Positions 8,786 through 18,203 of a stretch of 64,000 nt of DNA are shown here, piece after piece. The position numbers and the translations under genes were made by a program. The stretch's first letter is position 1; each line of letters starts with the position of its first letter. Source of the stretch: Bacteriovorax stolpii (GTDB lineage: Bacteria > Bdellovibrionota > UBA1018); contig CAMAQA010000004.1 of NCBI GenBank assembly GCA_945860415.1, forward strand, positions 1 through 64,000, given 5' to 3'. The notes beneath the pieces are model-generated. The model did no database searches. It had not been told where the DNA came from and worked only from the letters and a program-made list of their open reading frames with translations.

Positions 8786-11364
8786 AGCTGAAGCGTGCGG
8801 CTTGGTTTTTCAGGTCTCTTTTCTTTCTCGTGGTTTCCGGAACCGTGCTCGGCGGTGCGGCCATGGGACTTGTGTTCTGGTACTTCGCCAAGAGCCTTCC
8901 GGAGATCATCACCGTCAACGACTATCGACCGCCGATCGTCACCCGAATTTTGGGCGGCGGAGGAAAGGAAGAGGAGCTGCTGGCGGAGTTCTACAAGGAA
9001 CGTCGCTACATCGTTTCGTACGACAAGATTCCGGAACTCGTGGTCCAGGCCTTCATTTCTGCGGAAGATGATACTTTCTTTGAGCATCAGGGCATCAATC
9101 CCGCCAGCATGCTTCGCGCGTCAATCGTCAATTTTCGTGCCGGCCAGGTAGTGCAGGGAGGCAGCACCATTACCCAACAGATGGCGAAGTCGCTGCTTCT
9201 GACACCTGAGAGAAGTTTCAGCCGCAAGTTCAAGGAAATCCTTCTTGCCAACAAGATCGAACGAAACCTCAGCAAGCAGCAGATCCTGCACCTGTATTTG
9301 AACCAGATCTACCTGGGTCGGGGGTCTTACGGTGTGCAGGCGGCGTCGCGGAACTATTTCAACAAGGACATCAGCGAGATCACGCTGGCGGAGGCTGCCG
9401 TTCTGGCCGGCCTCCCGCAGGCACCGGGAAAGTACAGCCCGAATCAGAACCCGAAGAAGGCGAAGGATCGCCAGCTCTATGTTCTGAGGCGCATGTACGA
9501 AAATCGCTTCATTTCACAATCCCAGATGGTGGAAGCCGCGGCGAAGCCAGTGAAGATCTTCTATGAGTCCGACATCAATCAAAAGTACGCCCCCTATCTG
9601 GTCGAGCACATCAGAAGATACCTGCTCGAAAGATACGGTGAGAAGGCGCTCTACCAGGACGGCCTGACCATCACCGTACCGACCACTCGCGAACTGTCGG
9701 GTGCGGCGACCAAGGCCGTCCAGGCCGGGCTCCGAGAGATCGACAAGCGACAGGGATATCGCGGTCCGCTGGCTCAGCTGAAGACTGACGAAGAGAAGGA
9801 AAAATTTCTGCTCGAGTCGCGCGAAAAACTGATTGAGCACGCGCTCGGATACCAGATCTTCCTTCCGGATGGCCGGTTGGATCCGATTGCCTCGATCAAG
9901 GAGGCGGGCCTGAAGGAGGACAATGATCTCGTCGGCGAGGGCGAAATCTACAAGGCGCTCGTCACATCCGTCGACGATGCCAAGAAGAGCGCAGGAGTGA
10001 TGGTGGGCGGAGTTCGATTTGAAATGCCGCTCAAGGAGATGCGCTGGGCAAGGCTGTCGCGAGATGGTCGAATCATCACTGGCGAGCCTTCGGCTCCATC
10101 CAGGGTTCTCGCCAAGGGAGATGTGGTACTGATTCGGGCATTTCGTGCAAAGGATGGAGGCTGGCAGGCCGCTCTGGAGCAGGATCCGATCATCCAGGGC
10201 GCACTCATCTCGATCGATGCGCAGACCGGGGCCGTGTTGGGAATGGTTGGCGGCTATGATCATGCGAAGTCGGAGTTCAATCGGGCAGTTCAGGCAACCC
10301 GCCAGGCAGGCTCTTCCTACAAGCCGATCATTTACGCGGCCGGTATCGAGAATGGTTTCACTCCCGCGAGCGTGATCATCGACGCGCCACTGACCTTTGA
10401 AGACAAGGAGCTTGGAAAATGGAAGCCCGCGAACTTCGATGAGAAGTTCCATGGTGATACGACTTTCCGGCAGGCGCTGATCAAATCGCGCAATGTTCCG
10501 ACCATCCGGATCGTGCAGGAAGTGCAGATCGCCAAGCTCGTGGAATACTCCAAGCGCCTCGGGATGAGCACGGAGCTTCCAATGGATCTGTCCATCTCGC
10601 TGGGGAGCATGACTGTCTCTCCGCTGGAGCTTGCCAAGGTTTATGCCCTTTTTCCCCGCCTTGGAAAAAAGCTTTCACCCGTGTTCTACACCGAAATCAA
10701 GGATCGAGACGGCAAACTCCTTGAGGAGATCCAGCTCAAGAACACTCCTCCTACGATCATTGCGCCGCCAGTTGTCGAGGAGAAGGAGGCACCCGATCTG
10801 AAAGCCACACCAGTATCAGTCGGAATCACGGGCAAGGCTGTTGTTCGTCTTCCGTCCTATCCCCTCGAGTCCGATCCTGAACAGGTTCTCGACCCTCGCG
10901 TCGCCTATGTCATGACCCACCTGATGACCGAGGTGGTGAATTATGGGACTGGCACCGATGCGCGCGAGTTGGGCCGTGCGGTCGCGGGCAAAACCGGCAC
11001 TACGAACGACTATCTTGATGCGTGGTTCTCCGGGTTTACTCCCCACGTGGTGACGGTCGTGTGGGTAGGCCATGATAACCAGGCGCCCATGGGCGGAGGA
11101 GAGACTGGGGCTCGAGCGGCGCTTCCGATCTGGCTTTCGTTCATGAAGGAAGCGGTCAAGCTCTATCCCGAAGTGGAGTTTCCGGTGCCGTCCGGGATCG
11201 TATTCGCTCCGATTGACCCTAATACCGGAAAGCGCCTGGAGGCACAGTCTTCGCGCGCGATACGAGAGGCTTTCATTGAAGGAACCGAGCCCAGGCTTCA
11301 AACGGACGGCCAGACGGGCCCGGCAGAATCCACTGGCGATTTCCTTAAAGAAGACTTTCAATAG
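8782..11364 (+). CDS. mrcA: penicillin-binding protein 1A (transglycosylase-transpeptidase)
   Basis: A class A PBP of 860 residues. It has an N-terminal membrane anchor (WFFRSLFFLVVSGTVLGGAA), a GT51 glycosyltransferase domain (EDDTFFEHQGIN with catalytic Glu, GGSTITQQMAKSLLL, LYLNQIYLGRGSYGVQAA), an OB-like insert, and a transpeptidase domain with SSYK (SxxK), SRN (SxN) and KTGTT. It polymerises and cross-links peptidoglycan at the outer face of the inner membrane. I choose ATG 8782 rather than an upstream start at 8740, because 8782 overlaps the preceding stop (ATGA) and starts directly before the anchor with MKLKRAAW. The full set of motifs indicates an active enzyme. Confidence 0.95.
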   Translation: MKLKRAAWFFRSLFFLVVSGTVLGGAAMGLVFWYFAKSLPEIITVNDYRPPIVTRILGGGGKEEELLAEFYKERRYIVSYDKIPELVVQAFISAEDDTFFEHQGINPASMLRASIVNFRAGQVVQGGSTITQQMAKSLLLTPERSFSRKFKEILLANKIERNLSKQQILHLYLNQIYLGRGSYGVQAASRNYFNKDISEITLAEAAVLAGLPQAPGKYSPNQNPKKAKDRQLYVLRRMYENRFISQSQMVEAAAKPVKIFYESDINQKYAPYLVEHIRRYLLERYGEKALYQDGLTITVPTTRELSGAATKAVQAGLREIDKRQGYRGPLAQLKTDEEKEKFLLESREKLIEHALGYQIFLPDGRLDPIASIKEAGLKEDNDLVGEGEIYKALVTSVDDAKKSAGVMVGGVRFEMPLKEMRWARLSRDGRIITGEPSAPSRVLAKGDVVLIRAFRAKDGGWQAALEQDPIIQGALISIDAQTGAVLGMVGGYDHAKSEFNRAVQATRQAGSSYKPIIYAAGIENGFTPASVIIDAPLTFEDKELGKWKPANFDEKFHGDTTFRQALIKSRNVPTIRIVQEVQIAKLVEYSKRLGMSTELPMDLSISLGSMTVSPLELAKVYALFPRLGKKLSPVFYTEIKDRDGKLLEEIQLKNTPPTIIAPPVVEEKEAPDLKATPVSVGITGKAVVRLPSYPLESDPEQVLDPRVAYVMTHLMTEVVNYGTGTDARELGRAVAGKTGTTNDYLDAWFSGFTPHVVTVVWVGHDNQAPMGGGETGARAALPIWLSFMKEAVKLYPEVEFPVPSGIVFAPIDPNTGKRLEAQSSRAIREAFIEGTEPRLQTDGQTGPAESTGDFLKEDFQ

Positions 11365-11379
11365 GCCCGAAGCGCCGAT

Positions 11380-12198
11380 GTGGGGCGTCGAGGTGTAGTG
11401 CTTTTTAAAAACGATTTCGGTTCGTCGCTGGGACTTCATGTCGCCATCTTCTTGGCATGCATGCTTGTAGTCCAACAGCGGACGACCCATGTCGCGCCCT
11501 CGCAGCCGCTCATCATCGAAATGGACGATGTGGTCTCGACGATCCGGCGTCCCCCGAGGGAGGATTCCTCCAGGCAGATCGTTCGCACGAAAGAGGCCGA
11601 CAACACATTGGCACCCGAGGACGAGGCCTTCCTCGGCGAGAGAAACCAACGCGTGGATCGCCAACGGGTGAGCGCCAGTGGCGGACTTCGGGCCGGCTCA
11701 AGGGCCCGTCAGGGCGCGACCGAACCGCGAGGGGCAGACCTGTCCCACTTCGGTGTCCCGATTCTGCCATCCACCCGTCAACAGCAGGACTCCGTCCCGG
11801 GAGATTCCGGCGTTCGAGAGTACGTTTCTGGAATGAAGGATGGCGAAGAAACACTGCTGAGCACCCGTGAGTTCGTGTTCTATGGGTATTTTGAGAGAAT
11901 CCGTGGACGTCTGGATCATGCTTGGGAGCCGATCCTTCGGGATCACCTGATGCGACATTATCGATCCGGTCGTCGGCTTGCCAGCGAGATGGATCATCGA
12001 ACCGAAATCATGGTCGTCCTGGACCCTCGAGGAAAGATCGTCCAGGTCGAAGTAGTCGGGGAATCGGGAACTCAAACCCTCGATACCGCAGCAGTCGAGG
12101 CTTTTAATCGGGCGGGCCCGTTTCCAAACCCTCCCCGGGGACTGGTGGGCGCCGACGGCCGCGTCCGGATCAAATGGGAATTCATCCTGAAGACTTGA
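11380..12198 (+). CDS. TonB-like protein (N-terminal anchor, TonB C-terminal domain)
   Basis: A 272-residue protein with a single N-terminal membrane segment (SSLGLHVAIFLACMLVV), a polar linker and a TonB/TolA-type C-terminal domain (TEIMVVLDPRGKIVQVEVVGESG, LDTAAVEAFNRAGPFPNPP, RIKWEFIL). The usual YP of TonB is replaced by FPNPP, common in TonB family paralogues. It may transmit inner-membrane energy to an outer-membrane receptor, but no ExbBD or receptor is nearby, so partners are unknown. Start GTG 11380 is given; GTG 11398, behind GAGG, is an equally likely start 6 codons on. The 3' end overlaps the convergent gene by 17 bases. Confidence 0.78.
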   Translation: MGRRGVVLFKNDFGSSLGLHVAIFLACMLVVQQRTTHVAPSQPLIIEMDDVVSTIRRPPREDSSRQIVRTKEADNTLAPEDEAFLGERNQRVDRQRVSASGGLRAGSRARQGATEPRGADLSHFGVPILPSTRQQQDSVPGDSGVREYVSGMKDGEETLLSTREFVFYGYFERIRGRLDHAWEPILRDHLMRHYRSGRRLASEMDHRTEIMVVLDPRGKIVQVEVVGESGTQTLDTAAVEAFNRAGPFPNPPRGLVGADGRVRIKWEFILKT

Positions 12199-12586
12199 TG
12201 CGATCCAGGCCTTCCTGGAACACGTAGTCTCGCCACACGGAGTCCAGCGCACGAACCGTACGAATCATCTCCTCCGCAGCCGAAACCTCACTCGTGCCCT
12301 GGCTTCTCGCCAAGTGTCGAATTGAAGTCAGCAGGGAGTGAAACGCAGGCGTCTCCATCAGTCTCTGGATTTCACCCATCCAGTCTCGAGCCGACTGGTC
12401 GCGAGTGGATACCAGTGCGGTATTGAAGAGGCGCGCCAGGTCGTCCATGGGGACCGCCGAGGCCGGCACCTGAGCGGGGCTCTGGAAGGCCGGAGGCGTC
12501 GGGTTAGGCTGCTGCCACGCTGGCGATGGAGCTCCCGGCTTCGAATTGAAGGTTCCCAAATGGTTCATGACGAGGTGACCGACCAT
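12182..12586 (-). CDS. small protein of unknown function
   Basis: A 134-residue soluble protein (128 if it starts at ATG 12568, MNHLGTF). The first 45 residues are Pro, Gln and Ala rich (PGAPSPAWQQPNPTPPAF); the rest is predicted helical (DDLARLFNTALVSTRDQSARD, EEMIRTVRALDSVWRDYVFQ). No family recognised and no signal peptide. It converges on the TonB-like gene, sharing 17 bases at the 3' ends, and is divergent from gcvP. Good codon bias in this frame supports it as a real gene. Function unknown. Confidence 0.55.
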   Translation of the reverse strand: MVGHLVMNHLGTFNSKPGAPSPAWQQPNPTPPAFQSPAQVPASAVPMDDLARLFNTALVSTRDQSARDWMGEIQRLMETPAFHSLLTSIRHLARSQGTSEVSAAEEMIRTVRALDSVWRDYVFQEGLDRIKSSG

Positions 12587-12690
12587 AGCGGCAGCCGATG
12601 CACCTGCCTAGTGGTAAAGAGCAGAAAAGTCGTCAAGAAAAATTCCTTCCAGTCGTGGCGGCGCCGCCCGGGAATTGATAAAAGGCCAGC

Positions 12691-15549
12691 ATGCGAAAAA
12701 TCTCCTTTGTCGATCGGCATGTAGGTCCACGCCAGCACGAGATCTCCAAGATGCTCGAGATCGTGGGCTCGAGGTCCATGGATCAATTGATCGACGAAAC
12801 GGTCCCCGCAGACATCAGGATCAATCGGGCTCTCGAGCTTCCAGCCCCGCTTTCGGAAACAGAGGCCCTGGATCGCCTGGCCGGCATTGTCGAGAAGAAC
12901 GTTCTTGCTCGTTCGTACATCGGAATGGGCTATTACGACTGCATCACTCCACCGGTGATCCAGAGGAACATTCTCGAAAACCCGGGTTGGTACACGCAAT
13001 ACACCCCCTACCAGGCGGAGATCTCTCAGGGGCGCCTCGAAGCCATGCTGAATTTTCAGACCATGGTTATCGAACTGACCGGGCTTCCGATCGCCAACGC
13101 CTCGTTGCTGGACGAGGGGACTGCAGCAGCCGAGGCGATGGGCATGTGCCATGCGGTACAGGGCAGGTCTGGCGCCCAGACTTTTCTGGTGTCCTCACAG
13201 TGTCATCCCCAGACGATTGAAGTGATTCAGACGCGAGCTGTTCCGATGGGAATCACGGTCGAGGTCTCTCATCCGTCAACGTGGAATCTCGAGGCGGCAA
13301 AACCGTTCGCGATTCTGGTGCAGTATCCGAACACTGACGGCAGCATTGATGATCCCACGAGCCTTTTTACCGAGGCTCGGCGCCGCAACATTCGCACTAT
13401 TGTTGCAGCGGATCTCCTCGCGCTTGTCGTGCTCACGCCGCCCTCCGAGCTCGGCGCGGATGTTGCCGTGGGAACCACGCAACGCTTCGGGGTTCCGATG
13501 GGATTCGGCGGGCCGCACGCGGCCTTCCTCTCGACGAGGGACGAATACAAGCGCCTGCTTCCGGGGCGCATCGTTGGAGTATCTCATGATGCCGAGGGCC
13601 GGCCGGCGATTCGGCTCGCCCTGCAGACTCGCGAACAGCACATTCGTCGCGACAAGGCGACGAGCAACATCTGCACGGCGCAGGTACTCCTGGCCGTCAT
13701 GGCCTCCATGTATGCGGTTTATCACGGCCCGGAAGGGCTGAAGGAGATCGCGGAGCGAGTGAATTCCTGGGCTGTTCGTTTTGCCGAAGCTGCACAGAGG
13801 CTGGGCTATTCTGTCGCGAGTGCCGCATTCTTCGACACGGTTCGAGTCAGGCTTGGCTCCGTTCCCGCATCCGCGCTCCGGAATGCATGCAGCGAGGCTC
13901 GGGTCAACCTTCGCTGGCTGTCTGACTGGGAAGTCACGATTTCGATGGATGAGACCGTTACCGAAGACTCGATCCAAAAGCTCATCGGCGTATTTGCGCG
14001 AGCAGCCGGAAAGCCGGTTGTGCCTCCTCCTGGACAGGGGCACTCCTCGCTTCCTCACGAACTCATGCGGAAGGGGCCTGCACTCCAGCATCCCGTTTTC
14101 AACAGGTATCATTCCGAGACTGAGATGCTCCGATATATCAGAAGGCTCGAATCTCGTGATCTGTCTCTGACGAGCTCCATGATTCCACTGGGTTCGTGCA
14201 CGATGAAGCTGAATGCAACGGCCGAGATGTTTCCGGTCAGCTGGGCCGGCATTTCAAAACTCCATCCGTTCATTCCGTCGGAACAGGCAGCGGGTTATCA
14301 CCAGATGCTGGAGGAGTTGTCGATCTGGCTTTCGGAGATCACTGGATTTTCCGGTGTTTCCCTCCAACCGAACGCCGGATCGCAAGGCGAGTATGCGGGC
14401 CTTCTCGTCATCCGTGAATACCACCGTGCTCGAGGAGAGGCTCATCGCAATATCTGCCTCATTCCAAAATCCGCCCATGGCACCAACCCAGCCAGCGCAG
14501 TCATGGCAGGAATGCAGGTCGTGGTCGTCGAATGCGACGAACAGGGCAACGTGGATCTGTCGGACCTCAAGGCCAAGGCCACAGAGCATGGAAAGAATCT
14601 GGCCGCATTGATGGTCACGTATCCCTCGACGCACGGAGTTTTCGAGGAAGCGATCCGAGCAATCTGTTCCGTCATCCATGCCCATGGCGGACAAGTCTAC
14701 ATGGACGGGGCGAACATGAACGCGCAGGTTGCGCTTTGTCGTCCCGGCGATTTCGGCCCGGATGTCTGTCACCTCAACCTGCACAAGACGTTCTGTATCC
14801 CGCATGGGGGTGGTGGACCAGGAATGGGGCCAATTTGCGTGGCCGGACACCTGGCACCCTTCCTTCCCGGCCACTCGGTCGTGAGGACGAAGGCCGGGGA
14901 TTCGGCCATAGGCGCAGTGTCGGCGGCACCATGGGGTAGTGCCAGCATCCTTCCCATCTCGTGGATGTATATTGCGATGATGGGAGCCCAAGGTCTCAAG
15001 CATGCGACCGAAGTGGCGATCCTCAATGCGAATTACATGGCCCGACGACTCGAACCATTTTTTCCGGTTCTTTATAAAGGGACGAACGGCCGCGTTGCAC
15101 ATGAGTGCATTCTGGATCTTCGTCCGATCAAGAACACCACCGGTATTGAGGTTGAGGACGTTGCCAAGCGGCTCATGGATTATGGGTTCCATGCGCCCAC
15201 CGTGTCGTTTCCAGTCGCAGGGACGATCATGATCGAGCCCACGGAGAGTGAGTCACTGGCGGAAATCGATCGATTCTGCGAGGCGATGATTTCAATCGCA
15301 GGGGAGATCCAGGAGATCGCGGATGGCAAGGCGGATCGCCTGAATAATGTGCTCAAGCACGCGCCACATACGTCACGCGTGGTCACGGCAAGCAGCTGGG
15401 ATCGTCCGTATTCGCGTGAGCGAGCCGCATTTCCAGCGGCATGGACGAAAGACTGGAAGTTCTGGCCTTCGGTCAGCCGAATCAACGCAGTAGCGGGTGA
15501 TCGCAACCTGATCTGTGCGTGTCCCCCAATCGATAGCTATCAGTCCTAG
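12691..15549 (+). CDS. gcvP: glycine dehydrogenase (decarboxylating), P protein
   Basis: A full-length fused P protein of 952 residues (alpha2-type). It decarboxylates glycine on PLP and transfers the aminomethyl group to lipoyl-GcvH. The start [17 protein letters not shown] is typical. The PLP lysine lies in [18 protein letters not shown], and the second-half signature [15 protein letters not shown] is intact. The gene stands alone on the plus strand; gcvT and gcvH are on the minus strand facing it, separated by a bidirectional terminator at 15582-15611. The start ATG follows AAAAGG. No glycine riboswitch is apparent in the 104 bases upstream. Confidence 0.97.
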   Translation: MRKISFVDRHVGPRQHEISKMLEIVGSRSMDQLIDETVPADIRINRALELPAPLSETEALDRLAGIVEKNVLARSYIGMGYYDCITPPVIQRNILENPGWYTQYTPYQAEISQGRLEAMLNFQTMVIELTGLPIANASLLDEGTAAAEAMGMCHAVQGRSGAQTFLVSSQCHPQTIEVIQTRAVPMGITVEVSHPSTWNLEAAKPFAILVQYPNTDGSIDDPTSLFTEARRRNIRTIVAADLLALVVLTPPSELGADVAVGTTQRFGVPMGFGGPHAAFLSTRDEYKRLLPGRIVGVSHDAEGRPAIRLALQTREQHIRRDKATSNICTAQVLLAVMASMYAVYHGPEGLKEIAERVNSWAVRFAEAAQRLGYSVASAAFFDTVRVRLGSVPASALRNACSEARVNLRWLSDWEVTISMDETVTEDSIQKLIGVFARAAGKPVVPPPGQGHSSLPHELMRKGPALQHPVFNRYHSETEMLRYIRRLESRDLSLTSSMIPLGSCTMKLNATAEMFPVSWAGISKLHPFIPSEQAAGYHQMLEELSIWLSEITGFSGVSLQPNAGSQGEYAGLLVIREYHRARGEAHRNICLIPKSAHGTNPASAVMAGMQVVVVECDEQGNVDLSDLKAKATEHGKNLAALMVTYPSTHGVFEEAIRAICSVIHAHGGQVYMDGANMNAQVALCRPGDFGPDVCHLNLHKTFCIPHGGGGPGMGPICVAGHLAPFLPGHSVVRTKAGDSAIGAVSAAPWGSASILPISWMYIAMMGAQGLKHATEVAILNANYMARRLEPFFPVLYKGTNGRVAHECILDLRPIKNTTGIEVEDVAKRLMDYGFHAPTVSFPVAGTIMIEPTESESLAEIDRFCEAMISIAGEIQEIADGKADRLNNVLKHAPHTSRVVTASSWDRPYSRERAAFPAAWTKDWKFWPSVSRINAVAGDRNLICACPPIDSYQS

Positions 15550-15581
15550 CAACTGGCGCTGGCGACGCCGAGATCAAATAA

Positions 15582-15611
15582 AAGGGCGGGACCCTCGGGG
15601 TGCCCGCCCTT
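15582..15611. terminator. bidirectional rho-independent terminator between gcvP and gcvH
   Basis: Perfect 9-bp inverted repeat AAGGGCGGG (15582-15590) / CCCGCCCTT (15603-15611) with a 12-base GC-rich loop. T-rich sequence follows on the plus strand and AAATAAAA, read as TTTTATTT, follows on the minus strand. It lies between two converging genes. Confidence 0.85.
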
Positions 15612-15635
15612 CTTGAATTCAATGAATCGCGCGAG

Positions 15636-16016
15636 TTATTTCAGCGTCGAGACATAAGCTTCATAAGCGGCCGCATCCATGAGTCCGGTGGCTTCGCCCG
15701 AAAGCTCCATCTTGATCATCCATGCGCCGGCATGCGGATCACGGTTGATCCGGGCGGGATCATTGATCAGCTCACTATTGATCTCGACGACCTTTCCTGC
15801 GGCAGGAGAGTACAGGTCGGAAACAGCCTTGATGCTTTCCACGACGCCGAACGTGTCATGCGACTTCAATTCGCGGCCGACCTTCGGAAGATCGACATAG
15901 ACGATATCGCCCAACGCCGACTGGGCATGGTCGGTAATGCCGATCGTCGCGACGTTACCTTCGACCTTCAGCCATTCGTGATCCTTCGTGTACTTCAGTT
16001 CCGCGGGAAAGCGCAT
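15636..16016 (-). CDS. gcvH: glycine cleavage system H protein
   Basis: The 126-residue lipoyl carrier that shuttles the aminomethyl and dihydrolipoyl groups between P, T and L proteins. The lipoylation site is the Lys in VESIKAVSDLYSPAAGKV, in the correct hairpin; the N-terminal KYTKDHEWLKVEG and GITDHAQSALGDIVYVDLP are diagnostic. Length is normal. It follows gcvT with a 2-base gap in the minus-strand operon folD-gcvT-gcvH. AGGAG ahead of ATG 16016 provides a strong ribosome-binding site. Confidence 0.97.
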   Translation of the reverse strand: MRFPAELKYTKDHEWLKVEGNVATIGITDHAQSALGDIVYVDLPKVGRELKSHDTFGVVESIKAVSDLYSPAAGKVVEINSELINDPARINRDPHAGAWMIKMELSGEATGLMDAAAYEAYVSTLK

Positions 16017-16018
16017 CT

Positions 16019-17125
16019 TCAGCTCCTTTTGTAAAATGGTGTGGCGACGATTTCGGCCGGCACCTTCGTGCCACGAATATCGACGGTAATCCTGGTTCCG
16101 ATCGCGGAAAGCCCCTTTGGAACAAAGGCCACCGCAATGGCCTGCTTGAGCGAGGGCGACTGCGTTCCGCTCGTCACCTCTCCGACGCGCTCCGCGCCTT
16201 CACCGTCGTGGATCGCATACCCCTGGCGCGGAATTCCGCGGTCGAGCATGCGAATACCCACAAGCGTTCGGGAAATGCCGTTTTCCTTCGCCTGAACGAG
16301 TGCCGCCTTGCCGACGAAGTCGTTGGCCTTGTCGAGCTTCACGACCCAGCCCAGGCCTGCATCCAGCGGATGGATCTTGTCCGTGATCTCGTGGCCATAG
16401 AGCGGGTACTTCATTTCCAGGCGAAGGGTGTCGCGTGCCCCCAGTCCGCAAGGAGCAATTCCGCTGGCCTTGCCGGCTTCGAGAAGGGCGCGCCAGATCT
16501 CGGGAGCCTTGTCCCAGGACACGTAGATTTCGAACCCGTCCTCGCCCGTGTAGCCGGTGCGGGCCAATAGGGCGGGAACCCCAACGCAGACGGTACCTTC
16601 GGCAAACCAGTACGTCTTGATCGCAGAAAGGTCGGTTTTCGTCAGCCTCTGAAGGATCTCCGCTGCCTTCGGGCCTTGGATCGCAATCTGTGAATAATGG
16701 GCGCTCTCGTGAGTGAGCGTGCAGCGATAACCCTTGCGAGAAAGGACCTCGCGCATCCAGGCGAAGTCTTTGTCGTCATTGCTGGCATTGACGACGACGA
16801 GGAACTTGTCCTGTGCGCGCCGATAGATGATCAGGTCATCGACGCAGCCACCATCATCCTGGCACATCACGGAGTACTGCGCCTGTCCCACGGCAACCTT
16901 GGAAACATCATTGGTCAGCAGGTCATTCAGGAAGGATTCCGCATCCGGACCTTCGACATGCACTTCTCCCATGTGGCTGACATCGAACAATCCGGCAGCA
17001 TTGCGGCAAGCGAGATGTTCTTCCATCAGGCCGCTATACTGGACAGGAAGATCCCATCCGCCAAAATCGATCATTCGTCCGCCGAGGCGAACATGCTCTT
17101 CGTACAGTGCCGTGCGTTTAGCCAT
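16019..17125 (-). CDS. gcvT: aminomethyltransferase, T protein
   Basis: A 368-residue GcvT. It takes the aminomethyl group from GcvH, releases ammonia and makes 5,10-methylene-THF. Diagnostic segments are YEEHVRLGGRMIDFGGWDLPVQY, LFDVSHMGEV, ARTGYTGEDGFEIY and GLGARDTLRLEMKYPLYGHE. Its product is the substrate of FolD, encoded 3 bases upstream in the same operon, so glycine-derived carbon passes directly into formyl-THF. Length and motifs are normal. Confidence 0.97.
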   Translation of the reverse strand: MAKRTALYEEHVRLGGRMIDFGGWDLPVQYSGLMEEHLACRNAAGLFDVSHMGEVHVEGPDAESFLNDLLTNDVSKVAVGQAQYSVMCQDDGGCVDDLIIYRRAQDKFLVVVNASNDDKDFAWMREVLSRKGYRCTLTHESAHYSQIAIQGPKAAEILQRLTKTDLSAIKTYWFAEGTVCVGVPALLARTGYTGEDGFEIYVSWDKAPEIWRALLEAGKASGIAPCGLGARDTLRLEMKYPLYGHEITDKIHPLDAGLGWVVKLDKANDFVGKAALVQAKENGISRTLVGIRMLDRGIPRQGYAIHDGEGAERVGEVTSGTQSPSLKQAIAVAFVPKGLSAIGTRITVDIRGTKVPAEIVATPFYKRS

Positions 17126-17128
17126 AAG

Positions 17129-18007
17129 TCAGGAATGTCGTACACTTGCGCCTGTGGCAGTGTCCAGCCTTGCCTGTGCAGCAGCGACGACGTTTCGCAT
17201 CAGCATGAAGATGGTCAGCGGCCCCACGCCACCCGGAACCGGACTGGCTGCAGAAGCAAGATCCGAGATCTCATCCATGCGCACGTCACCGCCGAGCCCG
17301 CCGTCTGGCATGCGATGAATTCCCACGTCGATCACGACTGCACCCGGCCGGACGTGCTGACGCCCAATCAACCGAGGTACTCCCGCCGCCACGAAAAGAA
17401 GGTCTGCCTGGGATGTCAGTGATTCAAGCTTCCCGGTCCTGCTATGGCATTGAATGACCGAAGCATTCGCGTTGAGAAGCATGTACGAGAGGGGCTTTCC
17501 AACAATCGGGCTTCGTCCCACGACACAGGCTACCTTGCCTGCGACTTCAACTTTGTAATGAGCAAGCAGGGCGAGGATTCCCTGGGGCGTGCAGGGGGCA
17601 AGACCTGGAAAGCCAAGCGCAAGTCTACCCAGGAGTTCCGGATGGAAGGCGTCGACATCTTTGGACGGAAGAACCCATTGAGAAACCTCAGAGAGGGAAA
17701 AAGAGCGAGGCAGGGGCCGCTGGATGAGAATCCCATCCACGCCGTCATCCCGATTCAGGCGCTCCACGAGCGCTCTTACATCCAGACGGTCGGCCGAACT
17801 TGGAAAAGAATGCACCTGCGAACTGATGCCAAGCCTTGTTGCTTCACGGTGCTTGTTACGGACGTAGATCTGGCTTGCCGGATCGTCGCCGACGAGCACC
17901 ACGTCGAGGCGGGGGCTTCGGCCTGAAGCCTTCTTGAACGCGGAAATTTGCTGCTCCAGGGCCGGGGCCAGCGATTCGACGACGGGTTTTCCGGCGAGGA
18001 TCAGCAT
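17129..18007 (-). CDS. folD: methylene-THF dehydrogenase / methenyl-THF cyclohydrolase
   Basis: The bifunctional FolD converts 5,10-methylene-THF to 10-formyl-THF. Conserved segments are YVRNKHREATRLGI (with catalytic Lys), GILIQRPLP, PCTPQGILALL and the dinucleotide-binding VVGRSPIVGKPLSYMLL. I start at ATG 18007 (MLILAGKPVVES, 292 residues) because family members begin here; an in-frame extension to 18067 has no family support. First gene of folD-gcvT-gcvH, linking glycine cleavage to the one-carbon pool. Confidence 0.94.
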   Translation of the reverse strand: MLILAGKPVVESLAPALEQQISAFKKASGRSPRLDVVLVGDDPASQIYVRNKHREATRLGISSQVHSFPSSADRLDVRALVERLNRDDGVDGILIQRPLPRSFSLSEVSQWVLPSKDVDAFHPELLGRLALGFPGLAPCTPQGILALLAHYKVEVAGKVACVVGRSPIVGKPLSYMLLNANASVIQCHSRTGKLESLTSQADLLFVAAGVPRLIGRQHVRPGAVVIDVGIHRMPDGGLGGDVRMDEISDLASAASPVPGGVGPLTIFMLMRNVVAAAQARLDTATGASVRHS

Positions 18008-18061
18008 GGCCCATCTTTGACATAGTTGCGGACCGGCCTCAAGGAGCGATCCGCCCCGCGC

Positions 18062-18076
18062 CGGCAAATCCTGCCG
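18062..18076. promoter_or_regulatory. inverted repeat CGGCA-N5-TGCCG upstream of the flagellar promoter
   Basis: A 5-bp inverted repeat, CGGCA (18062-18066) and TGCCG (18072-18076). Its centre is about 42 bp from that of the larger palindrome at 18102-18121, with which it shares CCGGCA. The distance is close to four helical turns, the arrangement expected for paired activator sites upstream of a sigma-54 promoter. It could alternatively belong to folD control. Confidence 0.35.
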
Positions 18077-18101
18077 CGTTACTGGTCACCTTTTTCCCAC
18101 C

Positions 18102-18121
18102 CCGGCAGAAATTTCCGCCGG
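18102..18121. promoter_or_regulatory. 20-bp palindrome, candidate enhancer site for a sigma-54 activator
   Basis: CCGGCAGAAATTTCCGCCGG pairs at 9 of 10 symmetric positions. Its centre lies about 75 bp upstream of the start point predicted from the sigma-54 promoter at 18161-18174, a normal distance for an FlgR/FleQ/FlrC-type enhancer-binding protein. The assignment to such a regulator is inference. Confidence 0.45.
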
Positions 18122-18160
18122 TCGGAAAGAATTTTCCTGAAAATCCTTCAGTTTTTTCGC

Positions 18161-18174
18161 GGCATGCCGATTGC
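18161..18174 (+). promoter_or_regulatory. sigma-54 (RpoN) promoter of the flgF operon
   Basis: GGCATGCCGATTGC has GG and GC exactly 10 bases apart with TTGC at -12, matching the TGGCACG-N4-TTGC consensus closely. Transcription would start near 18186, just before the AAGGGG ribosome-binding site of flgF. Middle flagellar genes (rod, rings) are commonly sigma-54 dependent. Confidence 0.72.
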
Positions 18175-18203
18175 CTTTGTTCACCCCCGAGAAGGGGTGT
18201 TTC

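Noticed and set aside
12587-12690. Glycine riboswitch before gcvP
   Set aside because: The 104-base gap is too short for a tandem aptamer and shows no recognisable glycine-aptamer core.
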